This document shows, piece by piece, positions 1 to 8,658 of a stretch of DNA of 64,000 nucleotides. The number at the start of each line of letters is the position of its first letter. Within the stretch, counting starts at the first letter, position 1. The notes beneath the pieces were generated by a model that saw only the letters and a list, made by a program, of their open reading frames with translations, had not been told where the DNA came from and searched no databases. Source of the DNA: Poseidonibacter ostreae (GTDB taxonomy: Bacteria > Campylobacterota > Campylobacteria > Campylobacterales > Arcobacteraceae); contig NZ_WFKI01000004.1 of assembly GCF_009208055.1 (NCBI RefSeq), forward strand, positions 1-64,000, given 5' to 3'. The position numbers and the translations under genes were made by a program.

Positions 1-49
1 TAATTAAATTATTATAATTAAAAATATATCATAGAAAAACTTAAAAATA

Positions 50-76
50 TCTTTCTAGAAAGACACTTGTTATAAT
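50..76 (+). promoter_or_regulatory. Palindromic operator candidate and -10 box ahead of the MarR gene
   Basis: Positions 50-63 form a perfect 14-bp palindrome, TCTTTCTAGAAAGA, followed at 71-76 by a consensus TATAAT. MarR proteins are dimers that bind palindromes overlapping their own promoter, so this is a reasonable autoregulatory operator lying where the -35 region would be. The -10 box is so close to the first ATG at 87 that the message would have almost no leader. Seen: palindrome and TATAAT. Inferred: operator role. Confidence 0.5.
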
Positions 77-86
77 CTTATTTTTT

Positions 87-590
87 ATGTATAATAAATT
101 TATGAAAATAGAAGAATTAGATAGTGATATTAAAAGACACAAAATTAAATCTCCAAATACTTATCATGATATTATAAATGTAACGGTTCCTTTTTATATG
201 TTATATGGGAAACTTTTAAATGCAATTACATCAGTACAAGAACAGAAATTTAATATCTCAAATAGTGAATTAGATGTTTTAGGTTCTTTAAAAATGTCTG
301 GAGGAGTTGATTGTACTTTAAGTCCTACTGCACTGTATGAAAGATTATTATTCTCTTCTGGTGGGATGACAAAGGTTCTAAAAAAGCTTGAAGAAAAAGG
401 GTTTATTGAAAGAGTACATAACAGTAATGATAAAAGAAGCAAATTAGTTAAATTAACACAAAAAGGTGCTCTGATTTTAGATAAAACATTAAAAGCAGTT
501 ATTCAAGAAGAAAATAAAGTTTTTGCAAATTTAAATGATGAAGATAGAATAGTTTTCAAAAACCTTTTAGTAAAAGCACTAAAAGATTAA
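87..590 (+). CDS. MarR family transcriptional regulator
   Basis: A 167-residue winged-helix DNA-binding protein of the MarR family. The N-terminal helices form the dimer interface; the winged helix spans roughly residues 60-130, with the recognition region around SGGMTKVLKKLEEKG and a wing containing DKRSKLVKLTQKG, both typical of the family. MarR regulators usually repress a neighbouring transporter or detoxification gene and release DNA on binding a small ligand or on oxidation. No likely target lies downstream on this strand, since the next gene (panC) points the other way, so the target is itself or lies left of the window. No ribosome binding site precedes either ATG (87 or 102); with TATAAT at 71-76 the transcript may be nearly leaderless. 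Start uncertain, family assignment firm. Confidence 0.85.
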   Translation: MYNKFMKIEELDSDIKRHKIKSPNTYHDIINVTVPFYMLYGKLLNAITSVQEQKFNISNSELDVLGSLKMSGGVDCTLSPTALYERLLFSSGGMTKVLKKLEEKGFIERVHNSNDKRSKLVKLTQKGALILDKTLKAVIQEENKVFANLNDEDRIVFKNLLVKALKD

Positions 591-606
591 AAGAAAATAT
601 TGAAAA

Positions 607-1425
607 CTAAAGCCAAATATTATCTAATAGTCTTGTTTTCCCAAATCTTACTACTATTAGAATAATACTATTTTTTAATTCAATTTCATTTATTTCATTA
701 AACTCTCTATCTACGATAGCTACATATTCTACATCTAAGTTTTTCATAATCTCAAGTATTTTATTTTTTATAATAGTTGTATTTAATTCACCTTTAGCTA
801 CTAAAGCTCCTGCTGAATATAAAGATTTTGAGATTAATAATGCTTCACTTCTTTGTTCAGTACTTAAGTATACATTTCTAGAACTAAGTGCTAATCCGTC
901 ATTTTCTCTTACTATTTCACAAGGAACAATATTGATTGGAAGAAATAAATTTTTTACCATTTGAGAAATCAATGAAAGTTGTTGCGCATCTTTTTTACCA
1001 AAATATGCATTTGTAGCTTGAACAATTCCAAATAGTTTTAAAACAACTTGTAAGACACCATCAAAATGTCCAGGTCTAGTAAGTCCTTCTAAAATATAGC
1101 TTTTATTTGGAGCTTTAATTAAAACTTCTTCTTTTGAATACATAGTTGAAATTTCAGGCATAAATAAATAATCAACTTTACAAAGTTCACATATTCTTTT
1201 ATCTGCTTCATCACGTCTAGGATATGCATCTAAATCTTCTCCTGGAAGAAACTGTGTAGGATTTACAAAAATTGAAACAATTACGATTTCATTTTCTAAT
1301 CGGGCTTTTTTTATAAGTGAAATATGTCCATCATGTAAAGCTCCCATAGTTGGAACAAAACCAACATTTGAACTTATTGTTTTTCGTATATTTTGTAATT
1401 GTTCAATAGTTTTTAATATTTGCAA
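607..1425 (-). CDS. panC: Pantothenate synthetase PanC
   Basis: Cytoplasmic ATP-dependent ligase joining pantoate and beta-alanine to make pantothenate, the precursor of coenzyme A. The 272-residue length is normal. The nucleotidyltransferase HIGH-type motif is PTMGALHDGH, with H31 and H34, and the second signature around REXDGLALSSRN and VYLS lies near residue 175-185, matching the family. Translation starts at a TTG (1423-1425) preceded by AAGGA about nine bases upstream. It is the last gene of a minus-strand run behind a membrane protein and an ABC permease, which have no evident link to vitamin synthesis. panB and panD are not in the window. Confidence 0.95.
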   Translation of the reverse strand: MQILKTIEQLQNIRKTISSNVGFVPTMGALHDGHISLIKKARLENEIVIVSIFVNPTQFLPGEDLDAYPRRDEADKRICELCKVDYLFMPEISTMYSKEEVLIKAPNKSYILEGLTRPGHFDGVLQVVLKLFGIVQATNAYFGKKDAQQLSLISQMVKNLFLPINIVPCEIVRENDGLALSSRNVYLSTEQRSEALLISKSLYSAGALVAKGELNTTIIKNKILEIMKNLDVEYVAIVDREFNEINEIELKNSIILIVVRFGKTRLLDNIWL

Positions 1426-1457
1426 AAAATCATCCTTATTTTAGAATTGAGATTATA

Positions 1458-2018
1458 TCAATTTTGAGTTTTACTTTCAATATTTTTTAATATACCTATT
1501 AATATGTATCCAAAACCAATTTCTATAATACAAAGTGTTTGACTAAAAAATCTAAGTTGTTCTGAATTTAGAAACATTGATAGAAACAATAAAAATATAG
1601 AAGTTAAAAATAATACATTTGCGTGTAGTTCATAAATTTTTGTTTTTATTAAGTACGAAAGAATTAATGAGAATATGGAAATTATAAAAATCCATAAAGT
1701 ATAAACAAAACTATATTCATCAATTTTTAAAGATAAGATACTAAAAATACTCATAAAAATAAAAATACTAATAGCTATTTTAAAAATAAATATTTGCATG
1801 GAAGTAAAGTTTTTAATTTGCATTAATAGGTTTTGTTTTTTTGTTAATCTGTAATCAATAAAGAGTCCAAGAAAGATAAAAAGAGTTATAAATACAATAC
1901 CAAAAACTAAAGAATAAGATAAAAGAGTTTGAGAAAATGTAAATAAAAAACTAGCAATTACTCCCCAAGTAATTAAAGCCCTATAATCATAGGGAATAAG
2001 ATTCTTATTTCCCATCAT
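1458..2018 (-). CDS. Uncharacterised polytopic membrane protein
   Basis: A 186-residue, very hydrophobic protein with about six predicted membrane helices (roughly residues 15-30, 35-55, 75-95, 105-125, 132-152 and 160-178) and short charged loops such as DYRLTKKQN. I do not recognise a family. It opens with two consecutive ATG codons (2018 and 2015) and overlaps the 3' end of the upstream ABC permease gene by 14 bases, so the two are probably translationally coupled and may work together in the inner membrane. It lacks the EAA-loop and other permease motifs, so calling it a second permease subunit would be a guess. panC follows after about 30 bases. Confidence 0.7.
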   Translation of the reverse strand: MMGNKNLIPYDYRALITWGVIASFLFTFSQTLLSYSLVFGIVFITLFIFLGLFIDYRLTKKQNLLMQIKNFTSMQIFIFKIAISIFIFMSIFSILSLKIDEYSFVYTLWIFIISIFSLILSYLIKTKIYELHANVLFLTSIFLLFLSMFLNSEQLRFFSQTLCIIEIGFGYILIGILKNIESKTQN

Positions 2019-2964
2019 AGTTTGGATTTAATTTAAGTAGAACTAAATCCGCAATCATATTTCCAATTAATGTTAAAAATGCTCCAATAATTAATATTCC
2101 CATAATGACTGGATAATCATGACTTAAGGCACTTTGAAAAAATAATAATCCCATTCCATCTATTGAAAAAATAGTTTCAAGTATTACTGAACCTCCAATA
2201 ATTCCTGGAAGTGAAAGTCCTAAAAGTGTAATAACAGGAGGATATAAATTTGGTAAAATATAATATCTTAAAATTTGTTTATTGCTTAGACCACGAGAAC
2301 GTGCAAAAAATATGTAATCAGATTTTAGTATTTCAATTGTAAGTGAACGAATATACAGAGTCAAACTACCAATTCCTCCAAAAACAATAATTGTAATTGG
2401 CAAAATTAAATGCCAAGCATAATCTAAATAGTAATTTAAACTTCCATCATCTGGAACTGAATGTAATCCTGCAATTGGTAAAACCTCAAAAGTTATTGAA
2501 AATATTAAAACAGCTAAAAGTGCAAGATAAAAAGAGGGCATTGAAAAACTAATAAGTGATAATTGACCTGTAAATTTATCAAAAAAACTGTTTTTATTTA
2601 AAGCTGCTTTAATTCCTAGGTATAAAGATAAGACAAAGATTAGAAGCATTGATATTATATTAATAATTAAAGTTATTGGTATTCGTGTTAATATCTCATC
2701 TTTTACCATTGAACCACTAGCAAAAGATATCCCAAAATCTAATTGGATTATTGCTATAACCCATGAGTAAAATTGCATATACAAGGGTTTATCAAGACCA
2801 TAAATTGCTTTTAATTGTGCTACAGATTCTTCTGTTATGTTAGGGTTTAATGCACCACTTGCAAAAAAAGAGTTAGGAGCTAAATTAATTGCTAAAAAAG
2901 ATATTAGGCTAATAATAAAAAGCATAACAAGTAAATATAAAATCTTTTTAAAAAATAATTTCAA
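2005..2964 (-). CDS. DppB/OppB-type ABC transporter permease
   Basis: Inner-membrane permease of the peptide/nickel family (BPD_transp_1), 319 residues, about six membrane helices. The N-terminal helix at about 8-28 is followed by a conserved periplasmic stretch (APNSFF), and the EAA-like cytoplasmic loop that contacts the ATPase reads ARSRGLSNKQILRYYILPN near residue 225. The C-terminal portion has the family pattern ending in a DxxxLKLNPNYD motif. Start is a TTG at 2962-2964 with AGGAG about 11 bases upstream. DppB-type proteins normally work as DppB/DppC heterodimers with two ATPases and a binding protein, but none of these is in the window, so it looks like an orphan or a subunit served by distant genes. 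The substrate cannot be read from sequence. Confidence 0.88.
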   Translation of the reverse strand: MKLFFKKILYLLVMLFIISLISFLAINLAPNSFFASGALNPNITEESVAQLKAIYGLDKPLYMQFYSWVIAIIQLDFGISFASGSMVKDEILTRIPITLIINIISMLLIFVLSLYLGIKAALNKNSFFDKFTGQLSLISFSMPSFYLALLAVLIFSITFEVLPIAGLHSVPDDGSLNYYLDYAWHLILPITIIVFGGIGSLTLYIRSLTIEILKSDYIFFARSRGLSNKQILRYYILPNLYPPVITLLGLSLPGIIGGSVILETIFSIDGMGLLFFQSALSHDYPVIMGILIIGAFLTLIGNMIADLVLLKLNPNYDGK

Positions 2965-3045
2965 GTACTTTTACTCTCCTGTAATATCTAGACTATATAA
3001 ATATATATTTATAAGAAAGAGTATTCTACCATTTGTTATGTTATT

Positions 3046-6000
3046 TTATTCTAATAGGCTTTTTATTGAAGCTTTAATATATTTAAATAAAAGTTCTTTT
3101 TCTTTATGTTCTAACTTTTTATTCTCTAGTTTTTCTAAGGATTTACAAATATCATCTAATGATACATTTAAACAAGAGTTTTTAATATAGTGAGCTTTAA
3201 AAGATATATTCTCTACATCTTTTTTTTGTATATTCTCTTCTAATTCTTTAATATCTTTTTCAATATTCTCTTTGAATTTATTAATAATCAAACCAACAAT
3301 ACTTTCACTAATCCCAAGTTTATTGATAATTTTATTTTTATCAAAGGATGTTTTTTTAGTCAGTTTTGCTGATTCTTGCTTTAAGAATTTTTCAAATATA
3401 TTTTTAAGCTCTTTTATCTTTATAGGTTTACTTAAATAATCATCCATCCCAATATTAAGAAACTTCTCTTTGTCTCCTTTAATTGCATTTGCAGTTAATG
3501 CAATTATTGGTGTAGTTTCAAGATTATTCTCTTTTTCATATAGTCTAATTTGTTTGAATGCTTCTATCCCATCCATAATTGGCATATTTATATCAGTTAA
3601 TATAAGACTGTATTTACTTTTTTTGTACTCTTCTAAAGCTTCTAGTCCATTATCTTTTATATTAAATTCTAAACCAAAATCTTCAAGAATATATTTTATT
3701 AGTTCTTGATTTGCCAAATTATCTTCAGCAACAAGTATCTTTCCTTTGTACTGTTGTTTTTCAATAATTTCTTTATTTTCTAACTGTACTTTATTTTTTT
3801 TGCTAAGTAAATTTTGTAAGCAATCATTTAATTTTGATGGATAAAAAGGTAGTGATATAATCTCTTCATTTCTTAGTTTATTGATTTTTTGAATGCTATT
3901 TTCATTTTCTACAAGAATTAATAATGTATTATTTGGATGTTTTTCTCTAAGAGTATTTAACTTCTCTTCAGAAGTAAAGCAAGTAAGTAAGACATCAAAG
4001 TTTTTATCTTCATTATTTATGTTGCCAAATAAATCTATATATCTTTTTATATACTCAAATAACTTATCTTCTTTATTATCAATTTTAAATTTAATATTAG
4101 AGATAAACTCTTTTTGTGATAAATCACTATCTTCACAAACTTCAAAAGCTAAGGTGAAACTAAAAATTGAACCTTCATTTATTCTACTTTGAACTTCTAT
4201 TTTTGAACCTAAAGAGTTAATAATATGATTAGAAATACTTAGTCCTAAGCCTGTTCCTGAGAATTTTTTATTTGAGTTATTATCTAATTGTATAAATGGA
4301 TCAAAAATTGACTGTAGTTTTTCTTCTTTAATCCCAATTCCAGAGTCTTCAATTTTAAATTTTAAAGTAGCTATATTTTCTTCAAGTTTTTCTAGTAAAA
4401 TACTAATATGTACAGTTCCTTCTTCAGGAGTAAATTTAATAGCATTACTAATTAAATTTGATAAAACTTGCTTTAATCTTAAGCCATCTGTCTTAATATA
4501 TAAAGGAACCTCTTTATCTATATCAAAAACTAATTTAATATTTTTTTCATTAGCTCTTCTAGAAAACAACTCTATTACATGCTCACTAATAAAATAAATA
4601 TCACTTTTTTCATAAGTAAGATTAAAATTACCACTTTTTATTTTTGATACATCTAAAATATCATTAATTATTACAAGCAGTGAATTTGCACTACTATTTA
4701 TAATATCTGCTTGTTTCTGATTTTGATTGGCTAGTTGTTTTGAATTACTTAATAAATCAGAAAAACCAATTATTGCATTTAAAGGAGTTCTTATTTCATG
4801 TGACATATTAGCCAAGAAAGTTGATTTTGCCTCATCTGCTCTTTGTGCTTTTTCTAAGGCATTGTATTGAGTTTGTAATAAGGATTTTATACTACTTGCC
4901 ATCTTATTAAAAGAGTTTTCTAGTTTTCCTATTTCATCATTTGAAGTTATAGGAATTCTATATTCAAAATCATTTTCTGAAAATTTCTTAGTACCTAGTA
5001 AAATATTTTCTAATTTTGAAGTAATATAATTAGAAATCCAAAGTGCAATTATAATTATTAGAATTATCATTATAAATGTAACTACTGATAATTCATTAAT
5101 TAATGATTTAATAAATTGTTCAATTTCAATTTTATTATCATTTACAATCTCTTGCATTTGATTAGTTTGCTTATGTAAAATCTTTGTTACATTACTTTTT
5201 GTTTTATTTGCTGCTGCATGAAACTCATCAACATTCGCCCCAATTGTAACAAAACCAAAACCTCTTTTTGTTTTTCCATATTTGCCTGTATAGTATGGAA
5301 TAGAAGCTGCAGTTGATAGTTTCCAAACTTTACTCCAATAGATAATAAAAGAGCCATATCCTCCATTTTGTGTTAATTCCATCCAGCCTTTACACTGAGG
5401 TGCAAAGTTTAAATAACGACAATCCAAGCCAACATTTCCATCTTTTAATAGTTGAGAAATATTTGGCTTTTTCTTTAAACTTTGTTCTTCAAATGTAGGA
5501 TAGTCTTTTAGAAAATCATTTATCTCTTTATTAGAGTTTTCAAATTTTAAAGCTAAATCAGAACTTAGCCAAGGCATTTGTCTTTTTCCTGTTTCTTTAT
5601 CAAACCCAGCTATAAAATAATCTCTTGGATGTGAAATATTTCTACCTTCAAAATCCCACATAAAAGCATAATTTCCTTTACTTGCATCAGAAATATTTTG
5701 TGTTGGATCTGCAGTTGTTGGATCTTTTGTATCTGTAAATTGCATTAAGTGTTCATGATCTAAGGCAAGTGAAATATATCCTACTTTTTTGTTCTCTTTA
5801 AATACTGGTGTAATAAATCTTACTATTGCTTCAAATTTTTTTCCATTAGGGTTTTCTTTTCCTGCGTAAGCATGATTCTGTGGATTAAAATCAATATTTA
5901 GTTTTTTTGCTTTTTCTTTTGTAAAGCTACCAATTACATTTGATTTTACATACTCTCCAATTACTTCAGAAACATATATTTCATCTTTTTTTAGTTTTTT

Positions 6001-6669
6001 AATTTCTTTAAAATAAGTCTCTGAATTAATATAAGTATTGTTTTTATTTGAAATATCTTTTAAGTTGTTATCAATTTGAGATATTTTATAAAGCTCTTTT
6101 CCTCTTAAATTAAAATATGAAACTTCTTTATAAATAGGAATTGATTTTTTTTGTAAAATAAGAGGATCTGTGAAGTTAAACTCTTTTTCATTATCTTTTA
6201 ATACGGATTTTTCATTTTCTCTTTTTACCTTTTTAGGTACTTTTGAACTTATCCATTTACTATTTTTTTCATCATAAATATAATCTTCATGAATTATTAT
6301 ATCTCTATTTTTTGTTGTATAAAAGCTCTTAAGAATTTCATTATTTAGAGGGATTTTTGATAAAAATAGTATATCTTTATCTCTTTCATATAAAAAATCT
6401 GCAACTTTACTTGCAATTTCAAAGGATATTTTTTCTATAGCATATTGAGATTTTTTGTCTAAGTTTTTTATACTATCTTCAATAGATGCATTTGCAGTAT
6501 TTAAAACAATTTCTTTATTTTTATTAAAAAGATAACGTGTACTATTTTGTACATATTTTTCAAGGTTAAGCACTCCAATATAAGCAATATATGCAATGAG
6601 AAGTAAAGGAATTATTTTTATAACAATAAAAAGTAAAATTAGCTTTATTTTAATACTTAAATTTTTCAA
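3046..6669 (-). CDS. Hybrid sensor histidine kinase (large Cache-type ectodomain, HAMP, HisKA, HATPase, REC, HPt)
   Basis: A 1207-residue membrane kinase. Order: membrane helix about 8-30; a periplasmic sensor region of about 490 residues that looks like a double Cache fold; second helix about 524-548; HAMP linker about 548-600; HisKA with phosphoacceptor H624 in SHEIRTPLNAIIGFS; HATPase with N-box near 740 and G-boxes GIGI and GTGLGLS near 780-810; receiver domain with D1026 in LILTDINMPIMDG; and a C-terminal HPt with H1160 in KAHYIKNSCLN. It starts at TTG 6667-6669 after AGGA. The ectodomain is unusually long and contains several aromatic stretches that suggest small-ligand sensing; the ligand is unknown. 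It lies 22 bases downstream of a REC/HD-GYP gene pair, so a phosphorelay from its HPt to that regulator is plausible. Confidence 0.93.
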   Translation of the reverse strand: MKNLSIKIKLILLFIVIKIIPLLLIAYIAYIGVLNLEKYVQNSTRYLFNKNKEIVLNTANASIEDSIKNLDKKSQYAIEKISFEIASKVADFLYERDKDILFLSKIPLNNEILKSFYTTKNRDIIIHEDYIYDEKNSKWISSKVPKKVKRENEKSVLKDNEKEFNFTDPLILQKKSIPIYKEVSYFNLRGKELYKISQIDNNLKDISNKNNTYINSETYFKEIKKLKKDEIYVSEVIGEYVKSNVIGSFTKEKAKKLNIDFNPQNHAYAGKENPNGKKFEAIVRFITPVFKENKKVGYISLALDHEHLMQFTDTKDPTTADPTQNISDASKGNYAFMWDFEGRNISHPRDYFIAGFDKETGKRQMPWLSSDLALKFENSNKEINDFLKDYPTFEEQSLKKKPNISQLLKDGNVGLDCRYLNFAPQCKGWMELTQNGGYGSFIIYWSKVWKLSTAASIPYYTGKYGKTKRGFGFVTIGANVDEFHAAANKTKSNVTKILHKQTNQMQEIVNDNKIEIEQFIKSLINELSVVTFIMIILIIIIALWISNYITSKLENILLGTKKFSENDFEYRIPITSNDEIGKLENSFNKMASSIKSLLQTQYNALEKAQRADEAKSTFLANMSHEIRTPLNAIIGFSDLLSNSKQLANQNQKQADIINSSANSLLVIINDILDVSKIKSGNFNLTYEKSDIYFISEHVIELFSRRANEKNIKLVFDIDKEVPLYIKTDGLRLKQVLSNLISNAIKFTPEEGTVHISILLEKLEENIATLKFKIEDSGIGIKEEKLQSIFDPFIQLDNNSNKKFSGTGLGLSISNHIINSLGSKIEVQSRINEGSIFSFTLAFEVCEDSDLSQKEFISNIKFKIDNKEDKLFEYIKRYIDLFGNINNEDKNFDVLLTCFTSEEKLNTLREKHPNNTLLILVENENSIQKINKLRNEEIISLPFYPSKLNDCLQNLLSKKNKVQLENKEIIEKQQYKGKILVAEDNLANQELIKYILEDFGLEFNIKDNGLEALEEYKKSKYSLILTDINMPIMDGIEAFKQIRLYEKENNLETTPIIALTANAIKGDKEKFLNIGMDDYLSKPIKIKELKNIFEKFLKQESAKLTKKTSFDKNKIINKLGISESIVGLIINKFKENIEKDIKELEENIQKKDVENISFKAHYIKNSCLNVSLDDICKSLEKLENKKLEHKEKELLFKYIKASIKSLLE

Positions 6670-6690
6670 ATAATATCCTAGTATATTTAT

Positions 6691-7491
6691 TTATGCTTCT
6701 ATAAATGAGTTATAAATTTTGCTAACTTCCTCTATGTTCTTTACAAATAAATCTACTAAATCAGGATCAAAATGCTTTGAACTCTCTTCTTGTAGAAACT
6801 CTAAGGCTTTTTCGAAATCCCAAGCTTTTTTATATGGTCTATGTGATGTTAGTGCATCAAAAACATCAGCAATCGCAACAATTCTTCCATAAATATGAAT
6901 ATCATCTGCTTTAGAACCTTTTGGATAACCTGAACCATCAAATTTTTCATGATGATGTAATGCAATAGTTGCACCTGCTTTTAAATAATCACTTTTAGAA
7001 TCTTTTAAAATCTCATATCCGATTAAAGCATGAGTTTTCATTATTTCAAATTCATCTTCATCTAATCTACCAGGTTTTAAAAGAATTTTATCTTCAATTC
7101 CTACTTTTCCTAAATCATGAAATGGAGCTGCATGAAATATCAAATCTTGCTCTTTTTCGCTAAGTCCATACTCTTTTGCTAAAAGTTTTGAATAATGAGA
7201 TACTCTAGCAACATGAGATGCAGTTTCTGGATCTTTATATTCAGCAGTTTTTCCTAAAATTTTTAGTGTTTCATGTTCTCTTTTTATAAGATCTTTTGTG
7301 GCTTTTTCAACTTCACTTTCTAAGAGTTTTGCTTTTGATTCTAATAATATTTTGTTTTGATAGTTTGATAATAAGTTTTCTACTCTTGCTTCAAAAACTA
7401 GAGCATTTACAGGTTTACTTAAAAAATCACTAACTCCTAAATCAAAAGCTTTTTTATGAATATTCTCGTCATCTCCTGCTGCTGTAATCAT
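6691..7491 (-). CDS. HD-GYP domain fragment of a split response regulator
   Basis: A 266-residue reading frame holding the last third of a receiver domain (MITAAGDD, then LSKP with the conserved Lys) and a complete HD-GYP cyclic-di-GMP phosphodiesterase domain. The metal-binding motifs are all present: HVARVS near residue 92, HDLGK near 125, the HHHEKFDGSGYP signature near 185 and DVFDALTSHRPYK near 215. Full-length relatives are one polypeptide of REC plus HD-GYP that hydrolyses c-di-GMP when phosphorylated. Here the frame is separated from its N-terminal half (7494-7733) by a one-base shift. Its ATG overlaps the upstream stop region (TAATAATG), so reinitiation could still make a free HD-GYP protein. 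Encoded just upstream of the big hybrid kinase. Confidence 0.88.
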   Translation of the reverse strand: MITAAGDDENIHKKAFDLGVSDFLSKPVNALVFEARVENLLSNYQNKILLESKAKLLESEVEKATKDLIKREHETLKILGKTAEYKDPETASHVARVSHYSKLLAKEYGLSEKEQDLIFHAAPFHDLGKVGIEDKILLKPGRLDEDEFEIMKTHALIGYEILKDSKSDYLKAGATIALHHHEKFDGSGYPKGSKADDIHIYGRIVAIADVFDALTSHRPYKKAWDFEKALEFLQEESSKHFDPDLVDLFVKNIEEVSKIYNSFIEA

Positions 7492-7493
7492 TA

Positions 7494-7733
7494 TTATTGG
7501 TATATTTTTTTGTTTTTTCTAAACTCTTCAATAAATTCTAAACCATTAATATTTGGCATCATGTAATCTATCAATATCATGTCTACATTATTTTGTAAAC
7601 AGTACATTAAAGCTTCAAGAGGTTCCATAAAACTTTTTACATTTAAATTCATATCATTACATATTATTTCAATAGAAAAAAGATTATTTTCATTATCATC
7701 GATTGAAACAATATTCATATTTTCAAAACTCAC
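7494..7733 (-). CDS. Receiver domain N-terminal fragment of the split HD-GYP regulator
   Basis: A 79-residue frame that starts at GTG (7731-7733) behind AAAGG and encodes the first two thirds of a CheY-like receiver domain: acidic pocket IDDNEN, and the phosphoacceptor Asp in ILIDYMMPNING. It stops at TAA after KKIYQ, just where strand beta-4 should begin. On the coding strand the break falls in C-AAAAAAA (plus-strand T-run 7505-7511). With eight A instead of seven the frame would read KKNIPIIMITAAGDD straight into the HD-GYP frame, which is the canonical receiver sequence. So this is half of a frameshifted gene, either truly broken, phase variable, rescued by slippage, or a sequencing error. 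Confidence 0.85.
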   Translation of the reverse strand: MSFENMNIVSIDDNENNLFSIEIICNDMNLNVKSFMEPLEALMYCLQNNVDMILIDYMMPNINGLEFIEEFRKNKKIYQ

Positions 7734-7814
7734 AAGAAAGCCTTTGTAGGTTATTTTTTATATATAATATAGTTTTTTCTTTTAAAATACAATATAACAA
7801 CTGTTAACTTAACC

Positions 7815-7830
7815 TATAATTTGGTATAAT
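7815..7830 (+). promoter_or_regulatory. Two tandem TATAAT boxes in the divergent spacer
   Basis: The 121-base spacer between the minus-strand receiver gene and the plus-strand binding-protein gene contains two perfect TATAAT hexamers, 7815-7820 and 7825-7830. The second would start transcription near 7837, leaving a short leader that includes TAAGG before the ATG at 7855. No clear -35 is visible, which is common for sigma-70 promoters in Campylobacterota. Confidence 0.4.
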
Positions 7831-7854
7831 TAGTTAAAAACTAAGGTTACATGT

Positions 7855-8658
7855 ATGAGCTCATTTAAAGTTATTTTTGTTTTTATGATATTAATTTCTT
7901 CTTTTTCTTATGCAAAAGCAAAAACTGAACTTCTCTTTTATATAGGGATTACAATGGTTAATCCAATTAAAGAGTTATCAAATAATTTTGAAAAAAAATA
8001 TGATTGTAAAATTAATATTCTTCAAGGTGGAAGTGAAGATTTATATAATAGTATAAAATCAAGTAATCAAGGTGATTTATATCTTCCTGGTTCTTTGTCA
8101 TATAGAACTAAATATTTAAAAGAAAAGCTTTTATTAGATTCAAAATTTGTAGGTTTTAATAAACTTTCATTACTTGTAAAAAAAGGTAATCCAAAAAATA
8201 TAAAAGCATCACTTAGTGAACTTACGAATGAAAATTTAAATGTAGTCTTAGGAAATGACCAAAGTAGCAGTGTAGGAAAAGCTTCTAAAAAAGTTTTAGT
8301 AAAAAATAAATTATATAAAAAAGCAATTTTAAATACTCTATTTTTGGCTTCTGATTCAAGAAATTTGATAAATTCTATTAAAGAAGGAAAAGCTGATTTA
8401 ATTTTAAATTGGCATGCTACTACATTTTGGGATGGAAATAAAAACTTTGTTGAACCTTTAGTACTAGAAGATAAATATACAAATAAATCTGCACTTGTAT
8501 TGAATCTTTTAGAAACTTCTACAAATAAAGAATTAACAAGAAAATTTATGGATTATGCTTCTTCACTTGAGGGAAGAAAAGTTTTTGAAAAATACGGTTT
8601 TCTTGATATTAATGATATAAATAACTTTGAAAAGATAGCTTTAGATGTTGAAAAATAA
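7855..8658 (+). CDS. Periplasmic substrate-binding protein (ModA-like), probable sensory partner of the adjacent kinase
   Basis: A 267-residue exported protein: signal peptide at about 1-22 (hydrophobic core then SYAKA), followed by a type II periplasmic binding fold of the extracellular solute-binding (molybdate/tungstate ModA-like) kind, with the typical start LLFYIGITMVNPIKEL and GGSEDLYNSI. It contains no lipobox. No ABC permease or ATPase is nearby. Instead the gene overlaps the following hybrid kinase gene by 14 bases, which argues for translational coupling and for a job in signal detection, as with TorT-TorS and LuxP-LuxQ. SD AAGG lies eight bases before the ATG at 7855. The ligand is unknown; an oxyanion is possible from the fold but unproven. 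Confidence 0.83.
   Translation: MSSFKVIFVFMILISSFSYAKAKTELLFYIGITMVNPIKELSNNFEKKYDCKINILQGGSEDLYNSIKSSNQGDLYLPGSLSYRTKYLKEKLLLDSKFVGFNKLSLLVKKGNPKNIKASLSELTNENLNVVLGNDQSSSVGKASKKVLVKNKLYKKAILNTLFLASDSRNLINSIKEGKADLILNWHATTFWDGNKNFVEPLVLEDKYTNKSALVLNLLETSTNKELTRKFMDYASSLEGRKVFEKYGFLDINDINNFEKIALDVEK

Noticed and set aside
1..86. A gene or RNA element at the left edge
   Set aside because: Only AT-rich sequence, the palindrome and a -10 box are visible.
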